A DNA stretch of 51,035 nucleotides from Synergistales bacterium (lineage in GTDB: Bacteria > Synergistota > Synergistia > Synergistales > Aminobacteriaceae), in NCBI GenBank assembly GCA_025997955.1, contig BNVH01000012.1:1-51035 (forward strand). Direction: 5' to 3'. Below the pieces are notes generated by a model that was not told the origin of the DNA, searched no databases, and was given only the letters and a program-made list of their open reading frames with translations. Position 1 is the first letter of the stretch, and each line of letters opens with the position of its first letter. Made by a program: the position numbers and the translations under genes. Below, piece after piece: positions 23,471 through 30,704 of this stretch.

Positions 23471-23579
23471 AATTTTTCCTCCATACCCTCAAACGATAAA
23501 CGGTTTTGATTATAACAACATAGCTCAAAAAAGAATATAGACTAAAAAAGGCTCGTTCTCTTTTACTTTTGAAAAAAAT

Positions 23580-23588
23580 TGTTATAAT
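23580..23588 (+). promoter_or_regulatory. Extended -10 promoter for the PH-domain gene
   Basis: TGTTATAAT matches the extended -10 consensus TGnTATAAT. No good -35 lies 17 nt upstream, as is usual for extended -10 promoters. Transcription would start near 23595, about 120 nt before the ATG at 23716, so the tandem repeat at 23634-23675 would lie in the leader. Confidence 0.5.
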
Positions 23589-23633
23589 TAGCGCGAATTG
23601 AAGTTTTTGGATTTTGAAATTAAAAATCTTGAA

Positions 23634-23675
23634 ATTGAATTTTGGATATTGAATTTTGGATATTGAATTTTGGAT
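23634..23675 (+). repeat. Three perfect copies of a 14-bp tandem repeat
   Basis: ATTGAATTTTGGAT occurs three times without a gap or mismatch, preceded by a degenerate copy (TTGAAGTTTTTGGAT) near 23599. The block lies between the candidate promoter and the PH-domain gene's ribosome-binding site. Slippage in such units could alter leader length. Confidence 0.9.
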
Positions 23676-23715
23676 TTGGAAGCATGAAAAATTTCGCATA
23701 AGATGGAGGGTAAAT

Positions 23716-24204
23716 ATGGGAGCGAAAGTCGGGAGTAACGGGCAGAAGTTCAGGTCGCCATGGAGAAGTTTTTATTTTCATATTTTGGCTGTCGCGGCGC
23801 TTTTTGTTATAATTGTGATACAGCAGATAAAGTGGCCCTTTGTCGGATACCAAAAATGGATATGGTATGCTTTTTTGATCTTTTTTGCCGTGGTGAGTAT
23901 TGACGTTCTGCGAAAGCGTTTTTGCACGGTTCTCATTGTCAAAGACGAAGAGATTGCGTTTGAGACCGGCTTTATCGGACGACACTCCACGGAGATAGGC
24001 ACGGCTGACATAAAAACGGTCGATGTGAGGCAGTCCATAGGGCAGCGGATTTTGAACGTCGGTGACATCAAAATAGCCTCCGCCGGCACGTCGGGCTACG
24101 AGATAGAGGTTCAAAACATGCCGTCTCCTTACGATATACGAGACGAAATACAGAACGCTGGGCGCAACGCCAAGAGGTCGCAAAACGCGGACTTTAAAAA
24201 ATAA
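23716..24204 (+). CDS. Bacterial PH-domain membrane protein
   Basis: A 162-residue protein with two membrane helices (about 19-36 and 45-63) followed by a bacterial PH-like domain (bPH2/DUF304 type) with TVLIVKDEEIAFETGFIGR, STEIGTADIKTVDVRQSIGQRILNVGDI and YEIEVQNMPSPYDIRDEI. The pattern of two helices plus a domain that recognises NVGDI-like strands is typical of this uncharacterised family. ATG at 23716 follows GGAGGG at a proper distance; an upstream in-frame ATG at 23656 lies inside the tandem-repeat leader and is rejected. A bidirectional terminator follows directly. Function unknown; probably envelope related. Confidence 0.85.
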   Translation: MGAKVGSNGQKFRSPWRSFYFHILAVAALFVIIVIQQIKWPFVGYQKWIWYAFLIFFAVVSIDVLRKRFCTVLIVKDEEIAFETGFIGRHSTEIGTADIKTVDVRQSIGQRILNVGDIKIASAGTSGYEIEVQNMPSPYDIRDEIQNAGRNAKRSQNADFKK

Positions 24205-24210
24205 GACATA

Positions 24211-24246
24211 AAAAAATCCGAGAGTCTCGCGACTCCCGGATTTTTT
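24211..24246. terminator. Bidirectional rho-independent terminator
   Basis: AAAAAATCCG-A-GAGTC, loop TCGC, GACTC-C-CGGATTTTTT: a near-perfect hairpin with an A-run on one side and a T-run on the other. It ends the PH-domain gene (plus) and the 24264-24797 membrane gene (minus). Confidence 0.92.
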
Positions 24247-24263
24247 AAATCGCTTTTTGAAAA

Positions 24264-24797
24264 CTACACTTGCCCTTGGTACTTCAATATGACGTCAGCT
24301 ATGACAGCCGAGCCTATGAACGTCCCTATAAAAACCAAAATCGACACGACCACTATCTTCCATCCGCTGCTCTTCAAAGCGTCCAAGTCCTTGGCCATGG
24401 AAAGGCCTGCGTAGGCCAAGACGGGCGTCGTAAGAGACATGAAGTTTATCTCGCCTACGTACTTCATTATCGTGCTGGAAAGCTCATTCATAAATACGCT
24501 CACTGGACTGGTAGAGCCGGGCGCGCCCGGAATGGACAGAATGCAGCCGATGGTCACGATGTAAGCGGCCGCCGGAAGCTGCAACGGAATATAGCGCTTG
24601 CACAACACTCCGGCTAAGGCAAAAAGAATCAGAATCCCCATGCCGGGCAGCGAGCGAATCATGCTGTCAGTATAGCTTGATAGCACTTTAGGCAAGTCGG
24701 GGTGAGTCTTTACGTAAATAATTGAGTTGCCTATCAAAATCATAACGGTGGAAATTAAAAGCATACCTATGAGATGCCCTAAGTTGAGTTTTTTCAT
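24264..24797 (-). CDS. Small polytopic membrane protein, partner of the DUF3100 protein
   Basis: A 177-residue membrane protein with about five hydrophobic helices, for example LIGMLLISTVMILIGNSIIY, MGILILFALAGVLC and VVVSILVFIGTFIGSAVIAD. I do not recognise a named family with certainty. It resembles the short partner that accompanies DUF3100 proteins beside M20 amidohydrolases. It lies 41 nt after the DUF3100 gene, in the same direction. Together they probably form a transporter for the substrate or product of the amidohydrolase (inference). ATG at 24797 is chosen because AGGAGG sits ten bases upstream; the TTG at 24806 is too close to it. Confidence 0.75.
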   Translation of the reverse strand: MKKLNLGHLIGMLLISTVMILIGNSIIYVKTHPDLPKVLSSYTDSMIRSLPGMGILILFALAGVLCKRYIPLQLPAAAYIVTIGCILSIPGAPGSTSPVSVFMNELSSTIMKYVGEINFMSLTTPVLAYAGLSMAKDLDALKSSGWKIVVVSILVFIGTFIGSAVIADVILKYQGQV

Positions 24798-24838
24798 TTT
24801 GTACAATCCTCCTAGAGTCAGTATTTTGCGAGTTTAGG

Positions 24839-25654
24839 CTACTTGTCGGTTAGTTCGGGCTTTACGCCGTACTTGACTTTATAGCAAACCCTATAGAGCC
24901 ATTTCGACATCGGAAGCCCTATAAACAGCGACATATAAAGCCCGTCGAGACTGGTTAGCATATTGCTTGCCGCGCCGTAAGCCGCGATCATCTCCGACTT
25001 TTCCGGGTGAACGGCCTGCAACGCGCCTACCGTCGCGGTCATCATACTGGCGCTGCCGGTGCCGGCCGCCATAGCCAAGGACTCTATGCTGAATATGTTC
25101 CACGACGCGATAATCGACGCCATAAAGCCGAAGAATATAGAGCCGAGGAGCGTGCCGCAGATGTAGACGCCCATCACGCCGCGCCCGGCCGCTGAGTCGA
25201 GTCCGTAAATTTCGCTTATAAGCGCGACGTTGCCCTCGCGCCCGATAGAGTGTCCCGCGCCTATCGTCTCTTCTTTGAGCCCAAGCCAGACGGCTACCGG
25301 AACGGCGAAGATAATCGTGCCGAGGTTGCCGAACTCCTGCATTATCAAAGCGAGGCCGGAGTCCAAGATTTTGTAAAAGTTGGGGCCGACAAGCGTGCCG
25401 TAGCGGGCGAGCAAAAGCATGACGCTTATATTGATGAGGTAGCTCGAGTCCTCCTGGTCGGACAGCTTCAACACCTTAAACGCCGGCAAACCGATGATAA
25501 ACCCCAAAATCAGGGCATAAAGCATCGGGAAAAACGCGACCGAGCCTATGGGAAGTCTTACCACATACGTACCGAAAAATTCGCATATGACGGTCAGTGC
25601 CAACGCCAAAAAGTGAATCTTGACGTTCTTTAAAGCGCGCAGAGAATCTTCCAT
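24839..25654 (-). CDS. DUF3100 family membrane protein
   Basis: A 271-residue polytopic membrane protein matching the DUF3100 family in sequence and context: VVRLPIGSVAFFPMLYALILG, the loop GAGHSIGREGNVALISEIYGLDS, and AAGTGSASMMTATVGALQAVHPEK, a Gly/Ser-rich stretch likely to line a substrate path. About eight helices are visible. It lies 30 nt after the M20 amidohydrolase gene and has a strong AGGAGGG ribosome-binding site. The gene pair with the next membrane protein resembles a two-subunit carrier feeding or relieving the amidohydrolase. No experimental function is known to me. Confidence 0.85.
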   Translation of the reverse strand: MEDSLRALKNVKIHFLALALTVICEFFGTYVVRLPIGSVAFFPMLYALILGFIIGLPAFKVLKLSDQEDSSYLINISVMLLLARYGTLVGPNFYKILDSGLALIMQEFGNLGTIIFAVPVAVWLGLKEETIGAGHSIGREGNVALISEIYGLDSAAGRGVMGVYICGTLLGSIFFGFMASIIASWNIFSIESLAMAAGTGSASMMTATVGALQAVHPEKSEMIAAYGAASNMLTSLDGLYMSLFIGLPMSKWLYRVCYKVKYGVKPELTDK

Positions 25655-25684
25655 AAAAATGTCCCTCCTAAATAATATATTTAA

Positions 25685-27001
25685 CTATTTGTACTCGTAA
25701 TAGCTGTTCAGTTTCTTGAGATACTCTTCCTTCGTAAGGTTGGGCTTGAAGTCGGAGAGGATATTGCGCGCCTCCGCCGCGCCGCCTGAGAGAAGATCTA
25801 TCACTGTCCCGGCAATGGACTTACCAGGGATTATGACGGCCGCGTTGTAGTCCGTGACTCGCGCGTCAGAGGCGTGAAGCGTGCCGTCCACGCCGCCAGT
25901 CATGGGGTGAATAGCCGGCATTATCTGGCTTATGTCGCCCATGTCGGTGGAGCCGGACATATGCCCGCCGTCAAAGAAGCTCTCCGGTGGCACAAACGGC
26001 TCGGAGTTTTTGTAGAAGAGCTCGTAAAGCGCGGGGCACCCGGCCAAGGGGAACATCCCGGGCAGAACCTTGCACTCCGTGCGAGCGCCCACCGCGTCGC
26101 CGCCGGCTTTGAACGCTCGCGTCACACGGACGAGCGTCTCCTCTATGACTGGTACGGAGGACGCGCGGACGTAGGCCTCAAGTCTCACGTCATCTGGGAC
26201 GCAATTAACCAAATCACCTCCTTTTGTGATGATGAAGTGTACCCTTACGTGGTCATTGTCGCGAAATGTTTCACGCAGAGCGTTGATAGCGTTAATGCCG
26301 ATAACGGCGGCGGAAAGCGCGTTTATCCCTTGGTCAGGGGCGCCCGCCGCGTGAGCCTGACGCCCTATATAGCGAATAGTCAGCCCTACAAAACCGTTGC
26401 TGGTCTTGCTTTTGTCGACAGACGCGTTAGGCCTGCCGCTTGAGGAGTGAATCATCATCGCCATATCCACGTCGTCGAAACGCCCTAAGCGTATAAGTTC
26501 CGCCTTGCCCCCTATGAAATGAACTTTTCCCTCTTCCTTTAATCTGAGGCGGCGCTCAATCTGAATATACTCCTCAGCCGGGACGCCCATAAAAACCACT
26601 TTGCCGGCCAGTTCTGGAGATATACCTGACGTCACAAGCCCCACAGCCGCGCTTAGCATCACGCCAAGCTGCACATGATGTCCGCACTGGTGCGCGGCGC
26701 CCGTCTCCGGGTTCGCGTCAGGAGCGTCAAAGCACACCACGGAGTCTAATTCTCCCAACACAGCTACTTTCGGACCCGCCTTTTTTGTGTCCAAAAGAGC
26801 CTCTACCCCGGTCAGCGCAAAGCCTGTTTCAACTGGCAAGTTGAGACCTCGTAAGAACTCGGCTACTTTTTCTGACGTGCGAGTCTCAAAGAAACCGACT
26901 TCGGCGTTCTTGCCGATGTCCCGCACGAAACTTTCAATGTCGCTCGCGCGTTTGTCGATTGCCTCAAAAGCCAGCGCTTTTAATTTTTGAATATCAGACA
27001 C
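25685..27001 (-). CDS. M20-family amidohydrolase (AbgB/aminoacylase-like)
   Basis: A 438-residue metallopeptidase of family M20D. Landmarks are GELDSVVC, the metal-ligand region GAAHQCGHHVQLG, MGVPAEEYIQIE with the catalytic Glu pair, GRQAHAAGAPDQGINALSA in the dimerisation domain, and STDMGDISQIMPAIHPMTGG near the C-terminus. Members hydrolyse N-acyl amino acids, indole-acetyl amino acids or p-aminobenzoyl-glutamate, so the exact substrate is open. It starts with GTG at 27001 after GGGAGG. It heads a three-gene unit with two membrane proteins, consistent with uptake and hydrolysis of an acylated amino acid or peptide for fermentation. Confidence 0.92.
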   Translation of the reverse strand: MSDIQKLKALAFEAIDKRASDIESFVRDIGKNAEVGFFETRTSEKVAEFLRGLNLPVETGFALTGVEALLDTKKAGPKVAVLGELDSVVCFDAPDANPETGAAHQCGHHVQLGVMLSAAVGLVTSGISPELAGKVVFMGVPAEEYIQIERRLRLKEEGKVHFIGGKAELIRLGRFDDVDMAMMIHSSSGRPNASVDKSKTSNGFVGLTIRYIGRQAHAAGAPDQGINALSAAVIGINAINALRETFRDNDHVRVHFIITKGGDLVNCVPDDVRLEAYVRASSVPVIEETLVRVTRAFKAGGDAVGARTECKVLPGMFPLAGCPALYELFYKNSEPFVPPESFFDGGHMSGSTDMGDISQIMPAIHPMTGGVDGTLHASDARVTDYNAAVIIPGKSIAGTVIDLLSGGAAEARNILSDFKPNLTKEEYLKKLNSYYEYK

Positions 27002-27021
27002 ATTTATACCTCCCTGTTTTC

Positions 27022-27801
27022 TTATTGCCCAGAAGCGCGGCGGGCGTTATCTATACGAACCTTGGTTTCCTCGGTGGGGAATACGCGATAGGCCTGCTCG
27101 TATTTTTGCAAAGCTCCGGCGTAGTCCTTGTCCTTGGCGAGCTTGTCTCCTGCCGACATGAGAGCCGACGCCTCGCTCCTTACTTGAGCGTCGCGCTTTT
27201 GTTGGGTCTCGCGCTGCGCCTTAGCTTCAATTTCACGCCTTTGCTGAGCCTGTTGAGCCTTGACCTCGGTTTCTTGTTTGGCAAGCAAGCCGGATTTGAC
27301 TTCAAGTTCGGCCTCGGACTTGGCGAGACCGTCGGCTTTAGCTTTAACTTCGGCTTCTTGCTTAACGAGCGCGTCAGCTTTGGCTTTAAGTTCAACCTCA
27401 GACTTAGCGAGCGCGTCAGATTTGGCCTTAACTTCGACTTCTTGTTTCGCTACCGAGTCAACTTTGGCTTTGAGGTCAGCTTCAGACTTGGCAAGAGCGT
27501 CGGCTTTAGCTTTAAGCTCAGCCTCGGACTTAACGAGCGCGTCAACTTTGGCTTTGAGGTCGGTCTCGGACTTAGCAAGCGCTTCGGCTTTGGCGCTAAT
27601 CTCCTTTCTTGATTTAGACAAAGCGTCGGCCTCGTTCTTCAAATCAGCTTCGCGCCTATCCAACTCCACCTGTTTGGCCTGAATTTCATCGGCTCCGCTG
27701 TCCGAGGCAAACGAAAGCTCCGCGCTCAAAAGCAAAGAGCACATAAGCATAAAAAACAGACCGGACAAAAGCGCTCGATTCTTTGTGTACTTCCTTTCCA
27801 T
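27022..27801 (-). CDS. Exported coiled-coil protein with 14-residue repeats
   Basis: A 259-residue protein. A basic N-terminus and a hydrophobic stretch (LLSGLFFMLMCSLLLSAELSFA) form a signal peptide, with likely cleavage after FA-S near residue 32. Residues 56-181 are nine tandem 14-residue units of the type AKADALAKSEAELK, two heptads each, forming a long regular coiled coil. The C-terminus (ALMSAGDKLAKDKDYAGALQKYEQAYRVFP) looks like a single TPR-type unit. ATG at 27801 has GGAGGG upstream; the reading back to 27837 puts a hydrophobic stub before the signal and is rejected. Probably a periplasmic or envelope spacer; partner unknown. Confidence 0.85.
   Translation of the reverse strand: MERKYTKNRALLSGLFFMLMCSLLLSAELSFASDSGADEIQAKQVELDRREADLKNEADALSKSRKEISAKAEALAKSETDLKAKVDALVKSEAELKAKADALAKSEADLKAKVDSVAKQEVEVKAKSDALAKSEVELKAKADALVKQEAEVKAKADGLAKSEAELEVKSGLLAKQETEVKAQQAQQRREIEAKAQRETQQKRDAQVRSEASALMSAGDKLAKDKDYAGALQKYEQAYRVFPTEETKVRIDNARRASGQ
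27259..27636 (-). repeat. Nine 42-bp tandem repeats inside the coiled-coil gene
   Basis: Each 42-bp unit encodes one 14-residue block (A-K-A-D-A-L-A-K-S-E-A-D-L-K consensus). Units alternate in KSEAELK and KQEAEVK endings, so the array may have grown as multi-unit blocks. Copy number could vary between strains by unequal recombination without breaking the frame. Confidence 0.9.
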
Positions 27802-27876
27802 GGATAAAATCCCTCCAAAAATAAAAATATTAATCAAATTTTCTCGTTATTCTTTATTTTTCCCTGAATTTAAGTT

Positions 27877-27882
27877 TATAAT
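27877..27882 (+). promoter_or_regulatory. -10 promoter element for the Synerg-CTERM gene
   Basis: A perfect TATAAT lies in an AT-rich stretch (GTTTATAATAGATG) 42 nt before the start codon. The -35 region at the right distance (TTATTT) is weak. Transcription would begin near 27889. Confidence 0.5.
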
Positions 27883-27918
27883 AGATGAAATTTCTAAAAG
27901 AGTAAAGGAGAGATGAAT

Positions 27919-28533
27919 ATGAAAATCGCCAAAACGGTAAGGTTTTTTTGGGCGTTGCTTTTTGTTTTTTTGTTTTTATCGGCGAAGACAGCGTTTGCCG
28001 AGTACGACATAAAGGGACGGTGGCTCTTGGAGGGCGACGGGTACGCCGACGAGTCGATAGTGCGCCTGAGTCTGACGGATGAGGGTTATATGGACATAAA
28101 GACGACCGTTTCTAATAATGTAGAGTTCTTGACCGGCTATGATGTTTACTTCAGGATAAACGCTTCACGGCTTGGCATAAAGGCATGGGATTATGACAGA
28201 AGTGAGACGCTGCGTCTATCCCCTCCGATTACGCTCGTAAATCCCACTGTGAGCAAACCCTTTAAATTGCCTCCCGTTCTGATAGACGACCTTACGTATG
28301 CCGTGACGTTCACTACAGAAACATCGGGGACCGTTGACATATACGGGACGATTTACGTCGATTATGTAGGGAGCGTGGAAATAAATTCCGTAAGCGCTAT
28401 ATGGAAAGAGGGCACGGAAAGGCCCTATGTCGACAGCTTGGCGAGTGGATGTGACGGTGGGTTTTCTGCCGGACTGTTGGGTTTTCTTGTTCTTTCTTGC
28501 GGAATCGTGTACAATAGGAAAAGTTTTCTATAA
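27919..28533 (+). CDS. Secreted protein with Synerg-CTERM sorting signal
   Basis: A 204-residue exported protein. The signal peptide (basic start, then FFWALLFVFLFLSAKTAFA) is cleaved before EYDIKGRW. The middle is a beta-rich domain that I do not recognise. The C-terminus has SGCDGGFSAGLLGFLVLSCGI followed by YNRKS: a Cys-containing motif, a hydrophobic helix and a basic tail. This is the plan of the Synerg-CTERM domain described for Synergistota, which marks proteins for processing and surface anchoring. ATG at 27919 is preferred since AAAGGAG lies eight bases upstream; the ATG at 27913 is too close. It precedes flhA by 35 nt on the same strand. Confidence 0.82.
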   Translation: MKIAKTVRFFWALLFVFLFLSAKTAFAEYDIKGRWLLEGDGYADESIVRLSLTDEGYMDIKTTVSNNVEFLTGYDVYFRINASRLGIKAWDYDRSETLRLSPPITLVNPTVSKPFKLPPVLIDDLTYAVTFTTETSGTVDIYGTIYVDYVGSVEINSVSAIWKEGTERPYVDSLASGCDGGFSAGLLGFLVLSCGIVYNRKSFL

Positions 28534-28568
28534 GTTTTACAAAGATCTCGAAACTGGAGGGTAAAAGG

Positions 28569-30704
28569 GTGGCGTCTGTTGCTATGGGCACTGAGATGTC
28601 TATGATGAAAAAAATTCTCTACTACTCCGATATTGGAGTAGCCCTCCTAATGGTCTTGATTATCGTCATGATGGTTATTCCTCTGCCAACGACGGTGATT
28701 GATGTCTTGCTTGCCTGTAACATCACATTGGGGGTCGTGGTGCTTCTCGTCACTTTTTACGTAAAACGCGCGCTTGAGCTCTCCGTTTTTCCGACGTTGC
28801 TGCTTATCGTTACGCTGTTTCGCATAGCTCTTAACGTCTCTACGACGCGATTGATACTTTTGTACGGCAACGCCGGCAGCATCGTCACCGCGTTCGGCAG
28901 TTTTGTGGTGGGGGGTAACTACGTTGTCGGAGCCGTTATCTTCTTGATTTTGGTCGTTATTCAGCTCATCGTCATTACAAAGGGCGCGGAACGCGTGGCT
29001 GAGGTGGCGGCCCGCTTCACTCTTGACGCCATGCCGGGAAAGCAGATGGCCATAGACGCCGACTTGAATTCCGGCACAATCGACGAGGCGGGGGCCAGAG
29101 AGCGCCGCAAGGACATTCAACGCGAGGCCGACTTTTATGGAGCCATGGACGGAGCGTCCAAATTTGTCAAGGGCGACGCCTTGGCCGGTCTTTTGATTAC
29201 TATTATAAACATCGTAGGCGGTTTGCTGATAGGCGTGTTCCAGCGCGGTATGCCATTAGCGGACGCGGCTGCTCATTACAGTTTGCAAACTGTGGGGGAC
29301 GGCTTGGTTTCTCAGATACCGGCTCTGCTTTTTTCCACCGCCACGGGCGTTATAGTGACGCGCGCCGCCGCTACGTCGGATCTCGGCCAAGAGGTGGTGT
29401 CAGCTTTTACGAGGTATCCTCGTCCCCTTTATATAGGTTCGGGGCTCTTGTTCGCGCTCGCCCTTATCCCGGGACTTCCCACAATTCCGTTTATGACCTT
29501 AGCCACGCTATTGGGTTCTATGGCTTACTTGGTAGCTCGCGAAGGCCCCGCTTTGGAAATAGAGGCCGCCGAAAAACAGGCCGCGGAGAGGGCGGGGCAA
29601 GCCCAGGGAGCTGGAACAGCGGGAGCTCAAGGAGAGCAAACTCAAGCGCAAGCCGCGCCGGCCTCCCCGGAGGACGTCATGAAGCTTCTGACCGTTGAGC
29701 CTATGGAGGCGGAGATAGGATACGCGATAATTCCGCTTGTCGACCCGGCTCAAGGCGGGGATATGCTTGACCGTATCGGTACTATTCGCAAGCAGATGGC
29801 CGTTGAGCTCGGGCTTATAGTGCCGCCGATTCGTATTCGTGATAATATTCAGATTAAACCCACTGAGTACGTGCTTAGAGTCAAGGGTGCGGAGTCCGGG
29901 AGAGGGGAGCTTCTGCCAGACCACTATCTCGCCATGAACACAGGGGCGGTGGAAGAAGAATTGGTCGGCATACCCACAACTGAGCCGGCGTTCGGCCTCC
30001 CCGCTATTTGGATTTCACCTGATTTGCGCGATAAGGCCGAGTCTATGGGCTATACGGTGGTTGACGCTCCGTCCGTTTTGGCCACGCATCTTTCTGAGGT
30101 CATAAAGAAAAACGGGGCGGAACTTCTAACTCGTCAGGAAGTCCAAAAGCTGACCGATATGGTGAAGGAGAACGCGCCGGCTGTGGTCGAGGAGCTCCTA
30201 GCTTCCATATCGCTCGGGGAGATACAGAAGGTTCTGCAAAACCTTATTAGAGAACAGGTGCCCATACGGGACCTCGTTACTATATTCGAGGCTTTGGCGG
30301 ACTACGGCAAGCTATCGCGTAGCGTGGATTTTTTGACTGAACGCGCGAGGGAGTCGTTGGCACGTCTGATTTCGCTTAAGATTCAGGGGGCTGACGGAGT
30401 TGTCACTGTGGCCACTCTGTCACCTAACTGGGAGCAGAAAATAATGGCGTCTATGGACGGAGATTTGGCTCGGGGTTGGCAGCTGAATTTGGACGCCCGT
30501 GAGGTGCAGAAGATGATAGCCGCTATTTCACGGGCAGCTGACGATATGACGCTCAAAAACATAACGCCTGTCCTTTTGGTGCATCCGAATGTAAGATTAG
30601 TTGTACGTCGGTTGATTGAAGGGTCTATATCTAACATTTTTGTGGTATCTTACAATGAGATAGCTCATGGTATGCAAATAAAAACTGTTGGAATGGTGGA
30701 ATAA
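28569..30704 (+). CDS. flhA: Flagellar biosynthesis protein FlhA
   Basis: A 711-residue export-gate subunit of the flagellar type III system. The N-terminal half has eight membrane helices with the FHIPEP landmark region (LFRIALNVSTTRLILLYG) and the cytoplasmic loop KGAERVAEVAARFTLDAMPGKQM, DADLNSGTIDEAGARERR, DFYGAMDGASKFVKGDA. A Gln/Ala/Gly-rich linker (about 335-375) leads to the cytosolic ring domain that receives chaperone-substrate complexes. It starts with GTG at 28569 after GGAGGG. It is the first gene of the long flagellar/chemotaxis operon; its stop is directly followed by the flhF start. Confidence 0.97.
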   Translation: MASVAMGTEMSMMKKILYYSDIGVALLMVLIIVMMVIPLPTTVIDVLLACNITLGVVVLLVTFYVKRALELSVFPTLLLIVTLFRIALNVSTTRLILLYGNAGSIVTAFGSFVVGGNYVVGAVIFLILVVIQLIVITKGAERVAEVAARFTLDAMPGKQMAIDADLNSGTIDEAGARERRKDIQREADFYGAMDGASKFVKGDALAGLLITIINIVGGLLIGVFQRGMPLADAAAHYSLQTVGDGLVSQIPALLFSTATGVIVTRAAATSDLGQEVVSAFTRYPRPLYIGSGLLFALALIPGLPTIPFMTLATLLGSMAYLVAREGPALEIEAAEKQAAERAGQAQGAGTAGAQGEQTQAQAAPASPEDVMKLLTVEPMEAEIGYAIIPLVDPAQGGDMLDRIGTIRKQMAVELGLIVPPIRIRDNIQIKPTEYVLRVKGAESGRGELLPDHYLAMNTGAVEEELVGIPTTEPAFGLPAIWISPDLRDKAESMGYTVVDAPSVLATHLSEVIKKNGAELLTRQEVQKLTDMVKENAPAVVEELLASISLGEIQKVLQNLIREQVPIRDLVTIFEALADYGKLSRSVDFLTERARESLARLISLKIQGADGVVTVATLSPNWEQKIMASMDGDLARGWQLNLDAREVQKMIAAISRAADDMTLKNITPVLLVHPNVRLVVRRLIEGSISNIFVVSYNEIAHGMQIKTVGMVE

